A stretch of 64,000 bases of DNA from contig NZ_CALPCB010000004.1 of assembly GCF_943192895.1 (NCBI RefSeq), forward strand, positions 130,667 to 194,666. The letters run 5' to 3'. Made by a program: the position numbers and the translations under genes. The DNA comes from Veillonella_A intestinalis (GTDB lineage Bacteria > Bacillota > Negativicutes > Veillonellales > Veillonellaceae). Numbering within the stretch: position 1 is the first letter of the stretch; each line of letters starts with the position of its first letter. The notes beneath the pieces are model-generated. The model was given only the letters and a program-made list of their open reading frames with translations, did not search any database and was not told the origin of the DNA. Positions 41,954 through 49,558 of this stretch are shown here, in pieces.

Positions 41954-42617
41954 TAGTGAAGTCCCCCTTATAAATGGTATTTAAGGCGATACGGCAAAGT
42001 ACTGCACCTAAGAATTTTAAAATAAAAATACATACTAATGGTATTGATAAAGGGAGAACTAATACTCCAAAAAGAGCGGCTCCATTTGAAAAGTAATTTG
42101 ATATCATACCAGCTCCACTATATTGCCATTGAGCAATGATTATGAGTTCTTTTAAAGTAACTTGTTTATTATCGAAAAGTTCTTTAGTGAGGGCTGCGCC
42201 AGCATCAGTGCTTTGTAAATCAGTGATTAAAGCTAAGCCAGTTCTACCTGGTACTCGCATAATAGGATATAAGAGCGGAGTTAATAGTTTGTGAGCAGCA
42301 CGGATTGCACCATATTCAGTTAATACTTCTAGAATACCAAGGGCAAGCATAATAGATGGAATAAGTGATAAAGCAAAAATAAAACCTTGTCGTGCACCTT
42401 CACCTTTTACACCTAGGAAGTTTAATTTACTTCCTTCACCACTAATGATACCAAATTTGCCACCTAATGTAGTAAAGTCGAAAGCGCCAAGCCAAGCATG
42501 GCCTTGAACTTTCATAAAAATTCCCGAGAAAAATAAGATTGCTACGGCTAAAGCAATGTAGTCAGTCCATTTTGTTTTGGGGTTCCAATCAGTTTGGTTT
42601 TGTTCTTGAATTTTCAT
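41940..42617 (-). CDS. yjiH: YjiH-family membrane protein
   Basis: The product is about 225 residues and has six or so hydrophobic helices. Motifs of the YjiH/gate family are ALSLIPSIMLALGILEVLTEYGAIRAAHKLLTPLLYPIMRVPGRTGLALITDLQSTDAGAA (given by the parts MRVPGRTGLALITDLQSTDAG) and IAQWQYSGAGMISNYF. The start is the ATG at 42617, 6 bases after AAAGGAGGG on the minus strand; upstream codons are part of that site. It overlaps yjiG by 14 bases. Confidence 0.82.
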   Translation of the reverse strand: MKIQEQNQTDWNPKTKWTDYIALAVAILFFSGIFMKVQGHAWLGAFDFTTLGGKFGIISGEGSKLNFLGVKGEGARQGFIFALSLIPSIMLALGILEVLTEYGAIRAAHKLLTPLLYPIMRVPGRTGLALITDLQSTDAGAALTKELFDNKQVTLKELIIIAQWQYSGAGMISNYFSNGAALFGVLVLPLSIPLVCIFILKFLGAVLCRIALNTIYKGDFTNEQQ

Positions 42618-42673
42618 TTGTAGCCCTCCTTTGAACAAATATACTTGTATAGTAGATGAAAATATTATAATAT

Positions 42674-42761
42674 AGAGTCATGGACTCTTTCAATCCCTAT
42701 TACTAAAATTTTTTAAAAATTTAATCAAAATGTTTATCTGTTATGTGAAGTTATTGATTAA
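42674..42761. promoter_or_regulatory. Divergent control region with two inverted repeats
   Basis: AGAGTC-ATG-GACTCT (42674-42688) is a compact palindrome. TTAATCAA (42721-42728) and TTGATTAA (42754-42761) form a second, wider inverted repeat. Both sit between the divergent yjiH and M20 genes and could be operators for a shared regulator, which is not encoded here. Confidence 0.45.
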
Positions 42762-42826
42762 GTATTTATAAGAATAATAGCTTTTGGAAAAGTTTTGTCT
42801 GTTTAATTATTTAAGGAGGGACTTAT

Positions 42827-43936
42827 ATGAGTAATGTACTAACATACTATAATTATTTACATACTATACCAGAATTAGGTTTTGAAGAGGTTAAGACATC
42901 TAAATTTATTGCTGATAAATTAGTTGAATTTGGTTTTGACAAAGTTGAGACTAATGTGGGCGGAACAACAGGTGTAGTAGCGACATTGGATAGTGGAAAT
43001 CCTGGTCCAACAGTGTTATTGCGTGCTGATATGGATTGTTTAGCACATAATATTAATGGTGAGGTAGTCCTTAGACATACATGTGGACATGATAGTCATT
43101 CTTCAATGCTTTTAGCAACTGCTGAAGAAGTGATTAAAAACTATTCTGTTAAGCAGGGAAAACTTAAATTTTTATTTCAACCAGCTGAAGAACTTGGAAC
43201 AGGAGCTCATGCAATTGCTGATGCCGGTGTTTTAGAAGGAGTAGATTATGCTTTTGGTGCTCATGTACGGCCGTTAGAGGAAGCTAGCAATGGACAAGCT
43301 GTTGCGGCAATATATTATGCATCTTCAGCTACTATTCAAGCGACATTTACTGGGGTTACTAGTCATGCTGCACGACCTCATTTAGGAGTTAATGCATTAG
43401 ATGCTGCAGTTCTTGCAATTAATGCTGTTAATACTATTCATTTGCGTCCTACAGAGTCCTACAGTGTAAAGGCTACACAGATTCATGCAGATAGTGGAGT
43501 AACTAATAGCATTCCTGGAAGTGCAGCTGTAACATGGGATTTGAGAGCTCAGTTAAATCCAACAATGAAGGAACTTCATAGTAAAGTTATACAGGCTATT
43601 ACTAATGCGGGAACTGCTAATGGATGTACGGTTGCATATGATGACAGTAAAATGTTAACAGCTGCAGAGCATAATGAAGAATGTATTGAGTTATTAAAAG
43701 CAGCGATTATTGATGTATTAGGTGAAGAAAATATGGTGCCAGAGGTAGTAACTCCTGGTGGTGAAGATTTTTGGGTGTATACAAATCGTTATCCTAATTT
43801 AAAAGCAGGCTTTTTTGGTTTAGGATGTGATTTAAAGCCCGGTCTTCATCATCCTGATATGAGTTTTGATACTAGTGCCTTAGAAAATGGAGTGAAAATA
43901 TATTTAGCAACACTTAAACATTTGAAAACTATTTAA
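42827..43936 (+). CDS. M20-family amidohydrolase
   Basis: The 369-residue metal-dependent hydrolase is of the M20D (AbgB/hippurate hydrolase-like) group. It has the two-metal ligands in HTCGHDSHSSM near residues 86-96 and FQPAEELGTGAHAI near 120-133. A dimerisation domain lies at about 165-270 (SHAARPHLGVNALDAA), and GGEDFWVY near 306 holds another metal ligand. Substrates in this group include N-acyl amino acids, aminobenzoyl-glutamate and dipeptides. The divergent YjiH/YjiG permease-like pair may supply the substrate. AAGGAGGG precedes ATG 42827. Confidence 0.88.
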   Translation: MSNVLTYYNYLHTIPELGFEEVKTSKFIADKLVEFGFDKVETNVGGTTGVVATLDSGNPGPTVLLRADMDCLAHNINGEVVLRHTCGHDSHSSMLLATAEEVIKNYSVKQGKLKFLFQPAEELGTGAHAIADAGVLEGVDYAFGAHVRPLEEASNGQAVAAIYYASSATIQATFTGVTSHAARPHLGVNALDAAVLAINAVNTIHLRPTESYSVKATQIHADSGVTNSIPGSAAVTWDLRAQLNPTMKELHSKVIQAITNAGTANGCTVAYDDSKMLTAAEHNEECIELLKAAIIDVLGEENMVPEVVTPGGEDFWVYTNRYPNLKAGFFGLGCDLKPGLHHPDMSFDTSALENGVKIYLATLKHLKTI

Positions 43937-43993
43937 TATATAAATTAGTTAAATAGTTAAACTTTAAATTTAAAATTATATGAGTGGTAAGAG

Positions 43994-44033
43994 AAGGACA
44001 TGCGATGATATAGTTATTGCATGTCCTTTTTAT
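43994..44033 (+). terminator. Terminator after the M20 gene
   Basis: AAGGACATGC and GCATGTCCTT form a 10-bp stem over a 15-nt loop, followed by TTTTTATAT. Confidence 0.9.
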
Positions 44034-44223
44034 ATGGATTAATAGTATAGCTAGATTTGTGATATGATCTAACTTTTAGGATATGTTTTAACTTTAGTAA
44101 GTAAGAGCTAGAAATAAATTACTTTTGTTTATGTGTTAGTTTTAATTAATTTTGTAAGTTAAGGATTTCGTTAATAGAATAATATTAATATAAGAGTTTG
44201 TTGGTAAATTATAATTAAACTTC

Positions 44224-44254
44224 TTGACTTGAAGTTGGCTCCAAGGTATAGAGT
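44224..44254 (+). promoter_or_regulatory. MerR-type promoter and operator
   Basis: The -35 TTGACT (44224-44229) and a -10 TATAGAGT region (44247-44254) enclose the dyad CTTGAAG-N4-CTCCAAG (44228-44245). With -10 as TAGAGT the spacer is 19 bp, the long spacer typical of MerR-activated promoters. The dyad with 7-bp arms and N4 centre resembles AdhR/NmlR-group operators. Confidence 0.7.
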
Positions 44255-44331
44255 AATCATATGAGTAAGACGAATACATATTGTCTTTCATGGGAAAGGA
44301 AGCGAACGTTAAGTAGAAGGAGTGAATATTG

Positions 44332-44805
44332 ATGAAAGTGAAGCGAATTTTGGCAATTACTTGTTTAATTGTGAGTACAGCTATGACAAGTATAGCTGCT
44401 AATGAAGTGAGTTCTCATATGACAGGAGGCAGTACTATGAAAGTTTCAGATTCAGAAATGGTGACTACATCAGGGAAGGTTGTACCAAAGCAAACAGCTG
44501 GGCGTAAAGTATTAGGAGAATTTGCTCCTACTTTTGCCCATTTAAATGATGATGTATTATTTGGTGAAGTATGGAGTCGTGATTTAGAATTATCAGCTAA
44601 ACAACGTTCAATTATTACTATTACTGCATTAGTTTCTCAAGGATTAACTGGTGAAGCTCTAAAAGCACATTTGCAAATGGGTAAAGCAAATGGAATTACT
44701 AAGGATGAAATTGCTGAAATTTTAACACATATTGCCTTCTATGCAGGTTGGCCTAAAGTATGGGCAGCCTTTCCTATGGCACAAGACATATGGTCCGATA
44801 AATAA
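44332..44805 (+). CDS. Exported carboxymuconolactone decarboxylase-like protein
   Basis: The protein is about 157 residues: a signal peptide (about 1-22, cut near SIAA), a linker to about 50, and a CMD domain. That domain includes FGEVWSRDLELSAKQRSIITITALVSQG, then EALKAHLQMGKANGITKDEIAEILTHIAFYAGWP (pattern quoted by ALKAHLQMGKANG and HIAFYAGWP). There is no AhpD-type CXXC pair, so a peroxidase role via two cysteines is unlikely. Secreted CMD proteins are much less common than cytoplasmic ones. The start is ATG 44332, 9 bases after AAGGAG. It is probably induced by a MerR-family regulator (see the promoter at 44224-44254), perhaps by electrophile or aldehyde stress; the link is inference. 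Confidence 0.85.
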   Translation: MKVKRILAITCLIVSTAMTSIAANEVSSHMTGGSTMKVSDSEMVTTSGKVVPKQTAGRKVLGEFAPTFAHLNDDVLFGEVWSRDLELSAKQRSIITITALVSQGLTGEALKAHLQMGKANGITKDEIAEILTHIAFYAGWPKVWAAFPMAQDIWSDK

Positions 44806-44830
44806 GAAATACAGTTAAAAGTAACAAAAA

Positions 44831-45184
44831 GGAAGACACTCTGCAAGCAAATAGTTAAATCGAAGACTTTTTGACTTTACGCCACTGAGCTTATATTCTT
44901 GACTCAATGATAGTGTCAACATAGGTACTCTTAAAAATAAAGTTAAGGAATTTGTACAACGGAAAGTCGAAAAGGGAAGACACTCTGCAAGCAAACACTT
45001 AAATCGAAGACTTTTGGACTTTACGTTACCGAGCTTATATTCTCGACTCAATGATAGTGTCACCATAGGCATTCTTAATAAAATAAAGTAGAGGAATTTG
45101 TACAAAGGATAAGTCGGAAAGGGAAGACACTCTGCAAGCAAACACTTAAATCGAAGATTTTGGTTTGCGGTAGAGTGTCTTTCC
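44831..45184. repeat. Tandem array of about 145-bp repeats
   Basis: Three units each start with GGAAGACACTCTGCAAGCAA: 44831-44974 (144 bp), 44975-45121 (147 bp) and a partial unit from 45122. The full units are nearly identical over most of their length, including GAGCTTATATTCT, GACTCAATGATAGTGTCA and GGAATTTGTACAA. The third is cut short and ends in AGAGTGTCTTTCC (45172-45184), the inverse of the unit start, giving a long imperfect hairpin with an inner GCAAAC/GTTTGC stem. An open frame across the array on the minus strand is an artefact of the repeats. Confidence 0.9.
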
Positions 45185-45231
45185 TTTCTCCACACATCTG
45201 TAAATTCCTTAACAATATTTTGTAAAATCAC

Positions 45232-45260
45232 TTGCGCGACACTACCATATGAGGTAGAAT
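45232..45260 (+). promoter_or_regulatory. Promoter of the cggR operon with internal palindrome
   Basis: TTGCGC, 17 bp, TAGAAT. The spacer contains CTACC-ATATGA-GGTAG (45242-45257), a palindrome that overlaps the -10. Between here and the start, TGGGAC (45289-45294) and CGGGAT (45309-45314) are 20 bp apart and recall half sites of the CggR operator. Confidence 0.55.
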
Positions 45261-45328
45261 ATAGGCGAGGATATTTTTTTATCAACGCTGGGACATAATC
45301 TGCACCGGCGGGATGAAAGAGGTACAGC

Positions 45329-46354
45329 ATGAAAGATTTATCGGAGGTGTATCAACGAATAGCTCCGGAGTTAATGCGAATTGTTGAAGAACGCTATATA
45401 CTGCTGAATCACATATCATATGCTCAACCTATTGGTAGACGCATGTTAGCTATCCTTAGCAAATTATCAGAACGAGTTGTACGATCACACGTGGAGATTA
45501 TGAAAGATAATGGCCTTGTGGGATTTACACAACAGGGAATGATTTTAACTGAAGAAGGTAAGGAATTATTGCCTCAGTTAAATTCATCTATGCACGAGTT
45601 AAATAAAATTAGTGAGTTAGAAGCTAAATTAAAGGAAATACTCAACATAGATGAAGTGATTATTACTAATGGTGGTGGCGAAACAGATATGGATCGCAAG
45701 GAACTTGGGTTCCAAGCGGCCAAAGCGCTACAAGGGATTTTGCAAAATGGTAGTGTCTTAGCTGTAAGTGGCGGTAGCACTATGGCAACGATGGCGGAAG
45801 CGTTGCCAGCCAAAAAATGTCAAGCTACAGTAATCCCCGCTCGAGGTGGTATTGGTGAGCGTGTGGAGTATCAGGCTAATGTAATTGCATCTGTTATTGC
45901 CGATAAAATTGGCAGTACTTATAAAATGCTACATTTACCTGATGGGCTATCACAAGAGGCCCTAAACATTCTCATGACGATGGAACCGCAAATTAAAGAA
46001 GTCATTGAATTGGCTCACCAAACAGATATATTGATGTTTGGTATTGGCGAAGCTTTGCACATGGCTGAACAACGTCACATTACAGACGCACAAAGGGCTG
46101 TTTTACGGACTAAGCGAGCTGTAGGTGAAGCGTTGGGCTATTATTGTGATATTGGTGGCAATATTGTGTATACTACGAACAATGTAGGTATCACATTGAC
46201 GGATATTGTCAACATTCCTCATGTAATTGCCGTAGCTGGTGGTGCTGGTAAAGCGAAAGCTATTATTGGTGTTATGCGAGCTTGCCGTAAAGGTACACTG
46301 ATTATTGATGAAAGTGCAGCTGAAGCAATGGCTGCTTTATTACAGATTAGCTAG
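45329..46354 (+). CDS. cggR: Central glycolytic genes regulator CggR (SorC family)
   Basis: The 341-residue repressor has an N-terminal winged-helix domain (about 1-90, QPIGRRMLAILSKLSERVVRSHVEIM, quoted by its parts QPIGRR and LSERVVRSHVEIM). A SorC sugar-phosphate-binding domain with SGGSTMATMAEALP and PARGGIGERVEYQAN follows. In B. subtilis CggR represses gapA-pgk-tpi-pgm-eno and is released by fructose 1,6-bisphosphate. The same genes follow here, so autoregulation and operon control are expected. ATG 45329 follows AAAGAGGT. Confidence 0.92.
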   Translation: MKDLSEVYQRIAPELMRIVEERYILLNHISYAQPIGRRMLAILSKLSERVVRSHVEIMKDNGLVGFTQQGMILTEEGKELLPQLNSSMHELNKISELEAKLKEILNIDEVIITNGGGETDMDRKELGFQAAKALQGILQNGSVLAVSGGSTMATMAEALPAKKCQATVIPARGGIGERVEYQANVIASVIADKIGSTYKMLHLPDGLSQEALNILMTMEPQIKEVIELAHQTDILMFGIGEALHMAEQRHITDAQRAVLRTKRAVGEALGYYCDIGGNIVYTTNNVGITLTDIVNIPHVIAVAGGAGKAKAIIGVMRACRKGTLIIDESAAEAMAALLQIS

Positions 46355-46433
46355 TAAATATATAGATGTTGGACATATCTATATAGTAGATTGTAACTAT
46401 TGTAGGTAGATTGTTTATCTAGGAGGAACTATC

Positions 46434-47441
46434 ATGGCAGTAAAAATTGGTATTAATGGATTTGGTCGTATTGGTAAATGTGTAATGCGTGCAACTTTGA
46501 ATAATCCTGATGTAGAAGTAGTGGCGATTAATAATATTGGGGACATTGAAGGAGCGGCGCTTCTTTTCAAATATGATTCCGTACATGGCAATTTGAAAGA
46601 AGATGTAAAAGTAGATGGCGACTATTTAGTTGTAGATGGCAAACGAGTTCGTGTATTTGAAGATCGTAACCCAGCTAATCTTGATTGGTCTTCTGAAGGG
46701 GTAGAAATCGTTGTAGAAGCAACTGGCCGTTTCCGTAAACGTGATGAAGCAGCACAACATTTAGGTGGTACTGTTAAAAAAGTTATCATTTCAGCACCAG
46801 CTAAAGAAGAAGATATTACAATTGTAATGGGTGTAAACCAAGATAAATATGATCCAGCAAATCATCACATTATTTCTAATGCAAGTTGCACAACTAACTG
46901 CTTAGCTCCATTTGCTAAAGTATTAAATGATAAATTTGGTATTAAACGTGGTTTAATGACGACAGTTCATTCCTACACTAATGACCAACGCATTTTGGAT
47001 ACACCACATAGTGATCCACGTCGTGCTCGTGCAGCGGCTTTATCTATTATTCCAACAACTACAGGGGCAGCTAAAGCGGTTGCTTTAGTATTGCCTGAAT
47101 TAAAAGGCAAATTGAACGGGTTTGCACTTCGTGTACCAACTCCAAATGTGTCTATTACTGATTTGGTAGCTGAATTAGATAAAGAAACTACTAAAGAAGA
47201 AATTAATGCAGCTCTTCGTGAAGCGGCACAAGGCGAATTAAAAGGTATTTTAGGCGTTTCTGATTTACCACTCGTATCTCATGACTTCAACGGCGATTCT
47301 CGCAGTTCTATCGTTGATGCTGATTTGACGATGACGATGGAAGGGAATATGGTAAAAGTTGTTTCCTGGTACGATAATGAATGGGGCTATTCTAACCGTA
47401 TTGTAGACTTAGCTAAATTCATTGCTGACAAAGGCTTATAA
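46434..47441 (+). CDS. gap: Glyceraldehyde-3-phosphate dehydrogenase
   Basis: The 335-residue NAD-dependent enzyme interconverts glyceraldehyde 3-phosphate and 1,3-bisphosphoglycerate. The NAD-binding loop is INGFGRIGK, and the catalytic Cys152 is in SNASCTTNCLAPFAKV. WYDNEWGYSNR near the end is complete. Only one gap gene is seen. AGGAGGA precedes the ATG. A stable hairpin separates it from pgk, which may adjust expression within the cggR operon. Confidence 0.97.
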   Translation: MAVKIGINGFGRIGKCVMRATLNNPDVEVVAINNIGDIEGAALLFKYDSVHGNLKEDVKVDGDYLVVDGKRVRVFEDRNPANLDWSSEGVEIVVEATGRFRKRDEAAQHLGGTVKKVIISAPAKEEDITIVMGVNQDKYDPANHHIISNASCTTNCLAPFAKVLNDKFGIKRGLMTTVHSYTNDQRILDTPHSDPRRARAAALSIIPTTTGAAKAVALVLPELKGKLNGFALRVPTPNVSITDLVAELDKETTKEEINAALREAAQGELKGILGVSDLPLVSHDFNGDSRSSIVDADLTMTMEGNMVKVVSWYDNEWGYSNRIVDLAKFIADKGL

Positions 47442-47448
47442 TATTAAC

Positions 47449-47477
47449 AGGGGACTATGTATATAGTCCCCTATTTT
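47449..47477 (+). terminator. Hairpin between gap and pgk
   Basis: AGGGGACTAT and ATAGTCCCCT form a perfect 10-bp stem with a 4-nt loop, followed by ATTTTAC. It is either a partial terminator or an RNA-stabilising hairpin inside the glycolytic operon, as high gap over pgk expression would need. Confidence 0.7.
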
Positions 47478-47534
47478 ACATGTCTTTTGGGATTATATGT
47501 TACTAGGTAAGTATTACTACTATCGGAGGTTATG

Positions 47535-48713
47535 ATGAAACAGACGATTGAATCTATAGATGTAGCTAATAAACGTGTATTTGTCCGTGTAGATTTTAAT
47601 GTACCTTTAAAAGAGGGCGTTATTACTGATGATACTCGTATTCGTGCAACATTGCCAACCATTAATTATTTAATTAGTAAAGGGGCAAAAGTGATTTTAG
47701 CCTCTCATTTAGGTCGTCCAAAAGGGGAGCGTAAACCTGAGTTTACCTTGAAACCTTGTGCCGAACGATTAAGCGAATTATTAGGTAAGTCTGTTGCTTT
47801 TGCTGATGACTGTGTAGGCGAAGCTGCTCGCAAAGCAGTAGAGGCACTACATGATGGTGACGTATTATTATTAGAAAATCTTCGCTATCATAAAGAAGAA
47901 GAAAAGAATGGTGAAGAATTTGCTAAGGCGTTAGCAAGTTTAGCTGAAGTTGGGGTTAATGATGCATTTGGGGTATCTCATCGGGCACATGCATCGGTAG
48001 AAGGTATCACTCAATTTTTACCAATGGTAGCGGGCTACTTATTAGAAAAAGAAATTAAATATGTAGGTGGTGCTGTTGAACATCCAGAGCATCCTTTTGC
48101 TGCTATTATTGGTGGCGCAAAAGTAAGCGATAAAATCGAAGTTATTTCTAATTTATTACCAAAAGTAGAAGTTCTTATTATTGGTGGAGGTATGGCCAAT
48201 ACCTTTATCGCTGCTAAAGGCTATCCTACAGGGGCATCTTTAGTGGAAGCTGATAAAATTGAATTAGCAGCTTCCTTAATTAAACAGGCTGCTGAAACTA
48301 ATACGAACCTTCTATTACCTAGTGACTTTGTAGTGGCTGATGCATTTAGTAATGAGGCCAATCATAAAGTAGTACCTGCTGATGGTATTGAAGATGGTTG
48401 GATGGCTTTAGATATTGGACCTGCTAGCCAAAAAGCCTTTGCAGATGCATTGAAACCAATGAAAATGATTGTTTGGAATGGGCCAATGGGCGTATTTGAA
48501 ATGGATAATTTTGCAGCTGGTACTAATGCAGTAGCTAAAGCTGTGGCAGAAGCCGATGCAACGACTATTGTAGGTGGTGGGGATTCAGTAGCTGCTATTG
48601 AAAAGAGTGGTTTAGCGGCTAAGATTTCTCATATTTCCACTGGCGGTGGTGCTTCATTAGAATACTTAGAAGGCAAAGCACTTCCAGGGATTGTAGCATT
48701 GGCTGATAAATAA
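47535..48713 (+). CDS. pgk: Phosphoglycerate kinase
   Basis: The kinase of about 392 residues transfers phosphate between 1,3-bisphosphoglycerate and ADP. It has VFVRVDFNVPLK, the substrate-binding HLGRPKG, the long hinge between domains, and the nucleotide-binding GGGDSVAAIEKSG with the C-terminal STGGGASLEYLEG. The start is ATG 47535, 5 bases after GGAGG, in preference to the ATG 3 bases earlier. tpiA follows after 10 bp. Confidence 0.97.
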   Translation: MKQTIESIDVANKRVFVRVDFNVPLKEGVITDDTRIRATLPTINYLISKGAKVILASHLGRPKGERKPEFTLKPCAERLSELLGKSVAFADDCVGEAARKAVEALHDGDVLLLENLRYHKEEEKNGEEFAKALASLAEVGVNDAFGVSHRAHASVEGITQFLPMVAGYLLEKEIKYVGGAVEHPEHPFAAIIGGAKVSDKIEVISNLLPKVEVLIIGGGMANTFIAAKGYPTGASLVEADKIELAASLIKQAAETNTNLLLPSDFVVADAFSNEANHKVVPADGIEDGWMALDIGPASQKAFADALKPMKMIVWNGPMGVFEMDNFAAGTNAVAKAVAEADATTIVGGGDSVAAIEKSGLAAKISHISTGGGASLEYLEGKALPGIVALADK

Positions 48714-48723
48714 GGAGGCTCTC

Positions 48724-49476
48724 ATGCGTAAACAAATTATTGCTGGCAATTGGAAAATGCATACTAATTTAGCAGAAGCAACCATTTTGGTGGAAGGGAT
48801 TAAAGAAGCCTTAGCTAAGACTTCAGTCGAACGAGAAGTTGTTGTCTGCCCCCCGTTTACAGGACTTGGTATAGTAGCTGATTTAATTGATGAAACTACC
48901 ATTGGTTTAGGTGCTCAAAATATGTATTTTGAAGCTTCTGGTGCTTTTACGGGCGAAGTGTCTCCGTTAATGCTTACTGACGTAGGCTGTCATTATGTTA
49001 TTTTAGGTCATTCTGAACGTCGTCAATATTTTGGTGAAAGCGATGCTTTGATTAATCAGAAAATTAAAGCAGCTTTTACGTATGATTTAGTGCCTATTCT
49101 TTGTGTTGGTGAAAGTTTAGCACAAAGAGAAGCTAATGAAACACAGGCTTTTATAGATAGTCAATTAACCGTTGCCTTAGCTGAGTTAACGGCTGCCCAA
49201 GTTAGTCAAATGGTCATTGCCTATGAACCTATTTGGGCAATTGGTACGGGTAAAACAGCCACAGCAGAACAAGCTGGTGAAGTATGTACGGCTATTCGTC
49301 AAAAAGTGGCGCGTTTATTTGATGAAGCTACAGCTGAGGCAGTTCGTATTCAATATGGTGGCAGTGTTAAAGGCAGTAATGCGCAAGAAATTTTATCACA
49401 ACCAGATATTGATGGTGCTTTAGTTGGTGGTGCAGCATTAAAAGCAGATGATTTCATGGCTATTATCAATGCTTAA
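48724..49476 (+). CDS. tpiA: Triosephosphate isomerase
   Basis: The 250-residue TIM barrel has the N-terminal GNWKMHTN with the catalytic Lys, the LGHSERRQYFGE catalytic His region, and the catalytic Glu in AYEPIWAIGTGKTA. It ends with YGGSVKGSN and GALVGGAALKADDF. It is the fourth gene of the cggR operon. Confidence 0.97.
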   Translation: MRKQIIAGNWKMHTNLAEATILVEGIKEALAKTSVEREVVVCPPFTGLGIVADLIDETTIGLGAQNMYFEASGAFTGEVSPLMLTDVGCHYVILGHSERRQYFGESDALINQKIKAAFTYDLVPILCVGESLAQREANETQAFIDSQLTVALAELTAAQVSQMVIAYEPIWAIGTGKTATAEQAGEVCTAIRQKVARLFDEATAEAVRIQYGGSVKGSNAQEILSQPDIDGALVGGAALKADDFMAIINA

Positions 49477-49558
49477 AATTAAATATACAGTAAGCCTGAT
49501 TATTGCATAATATATTTGTGAAATTAGGTAGTCAATATAGATTTGAAAGGAATTGTGT

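Noticed and set aside
44815..45330. A 171-residue open frame on the minus strand with repeated AECLPF peptides
   Set aside because: It is produced by the 145-bp DNA repeats, has no convincing ribosome-binding site, and overlaps the cggR promoter.
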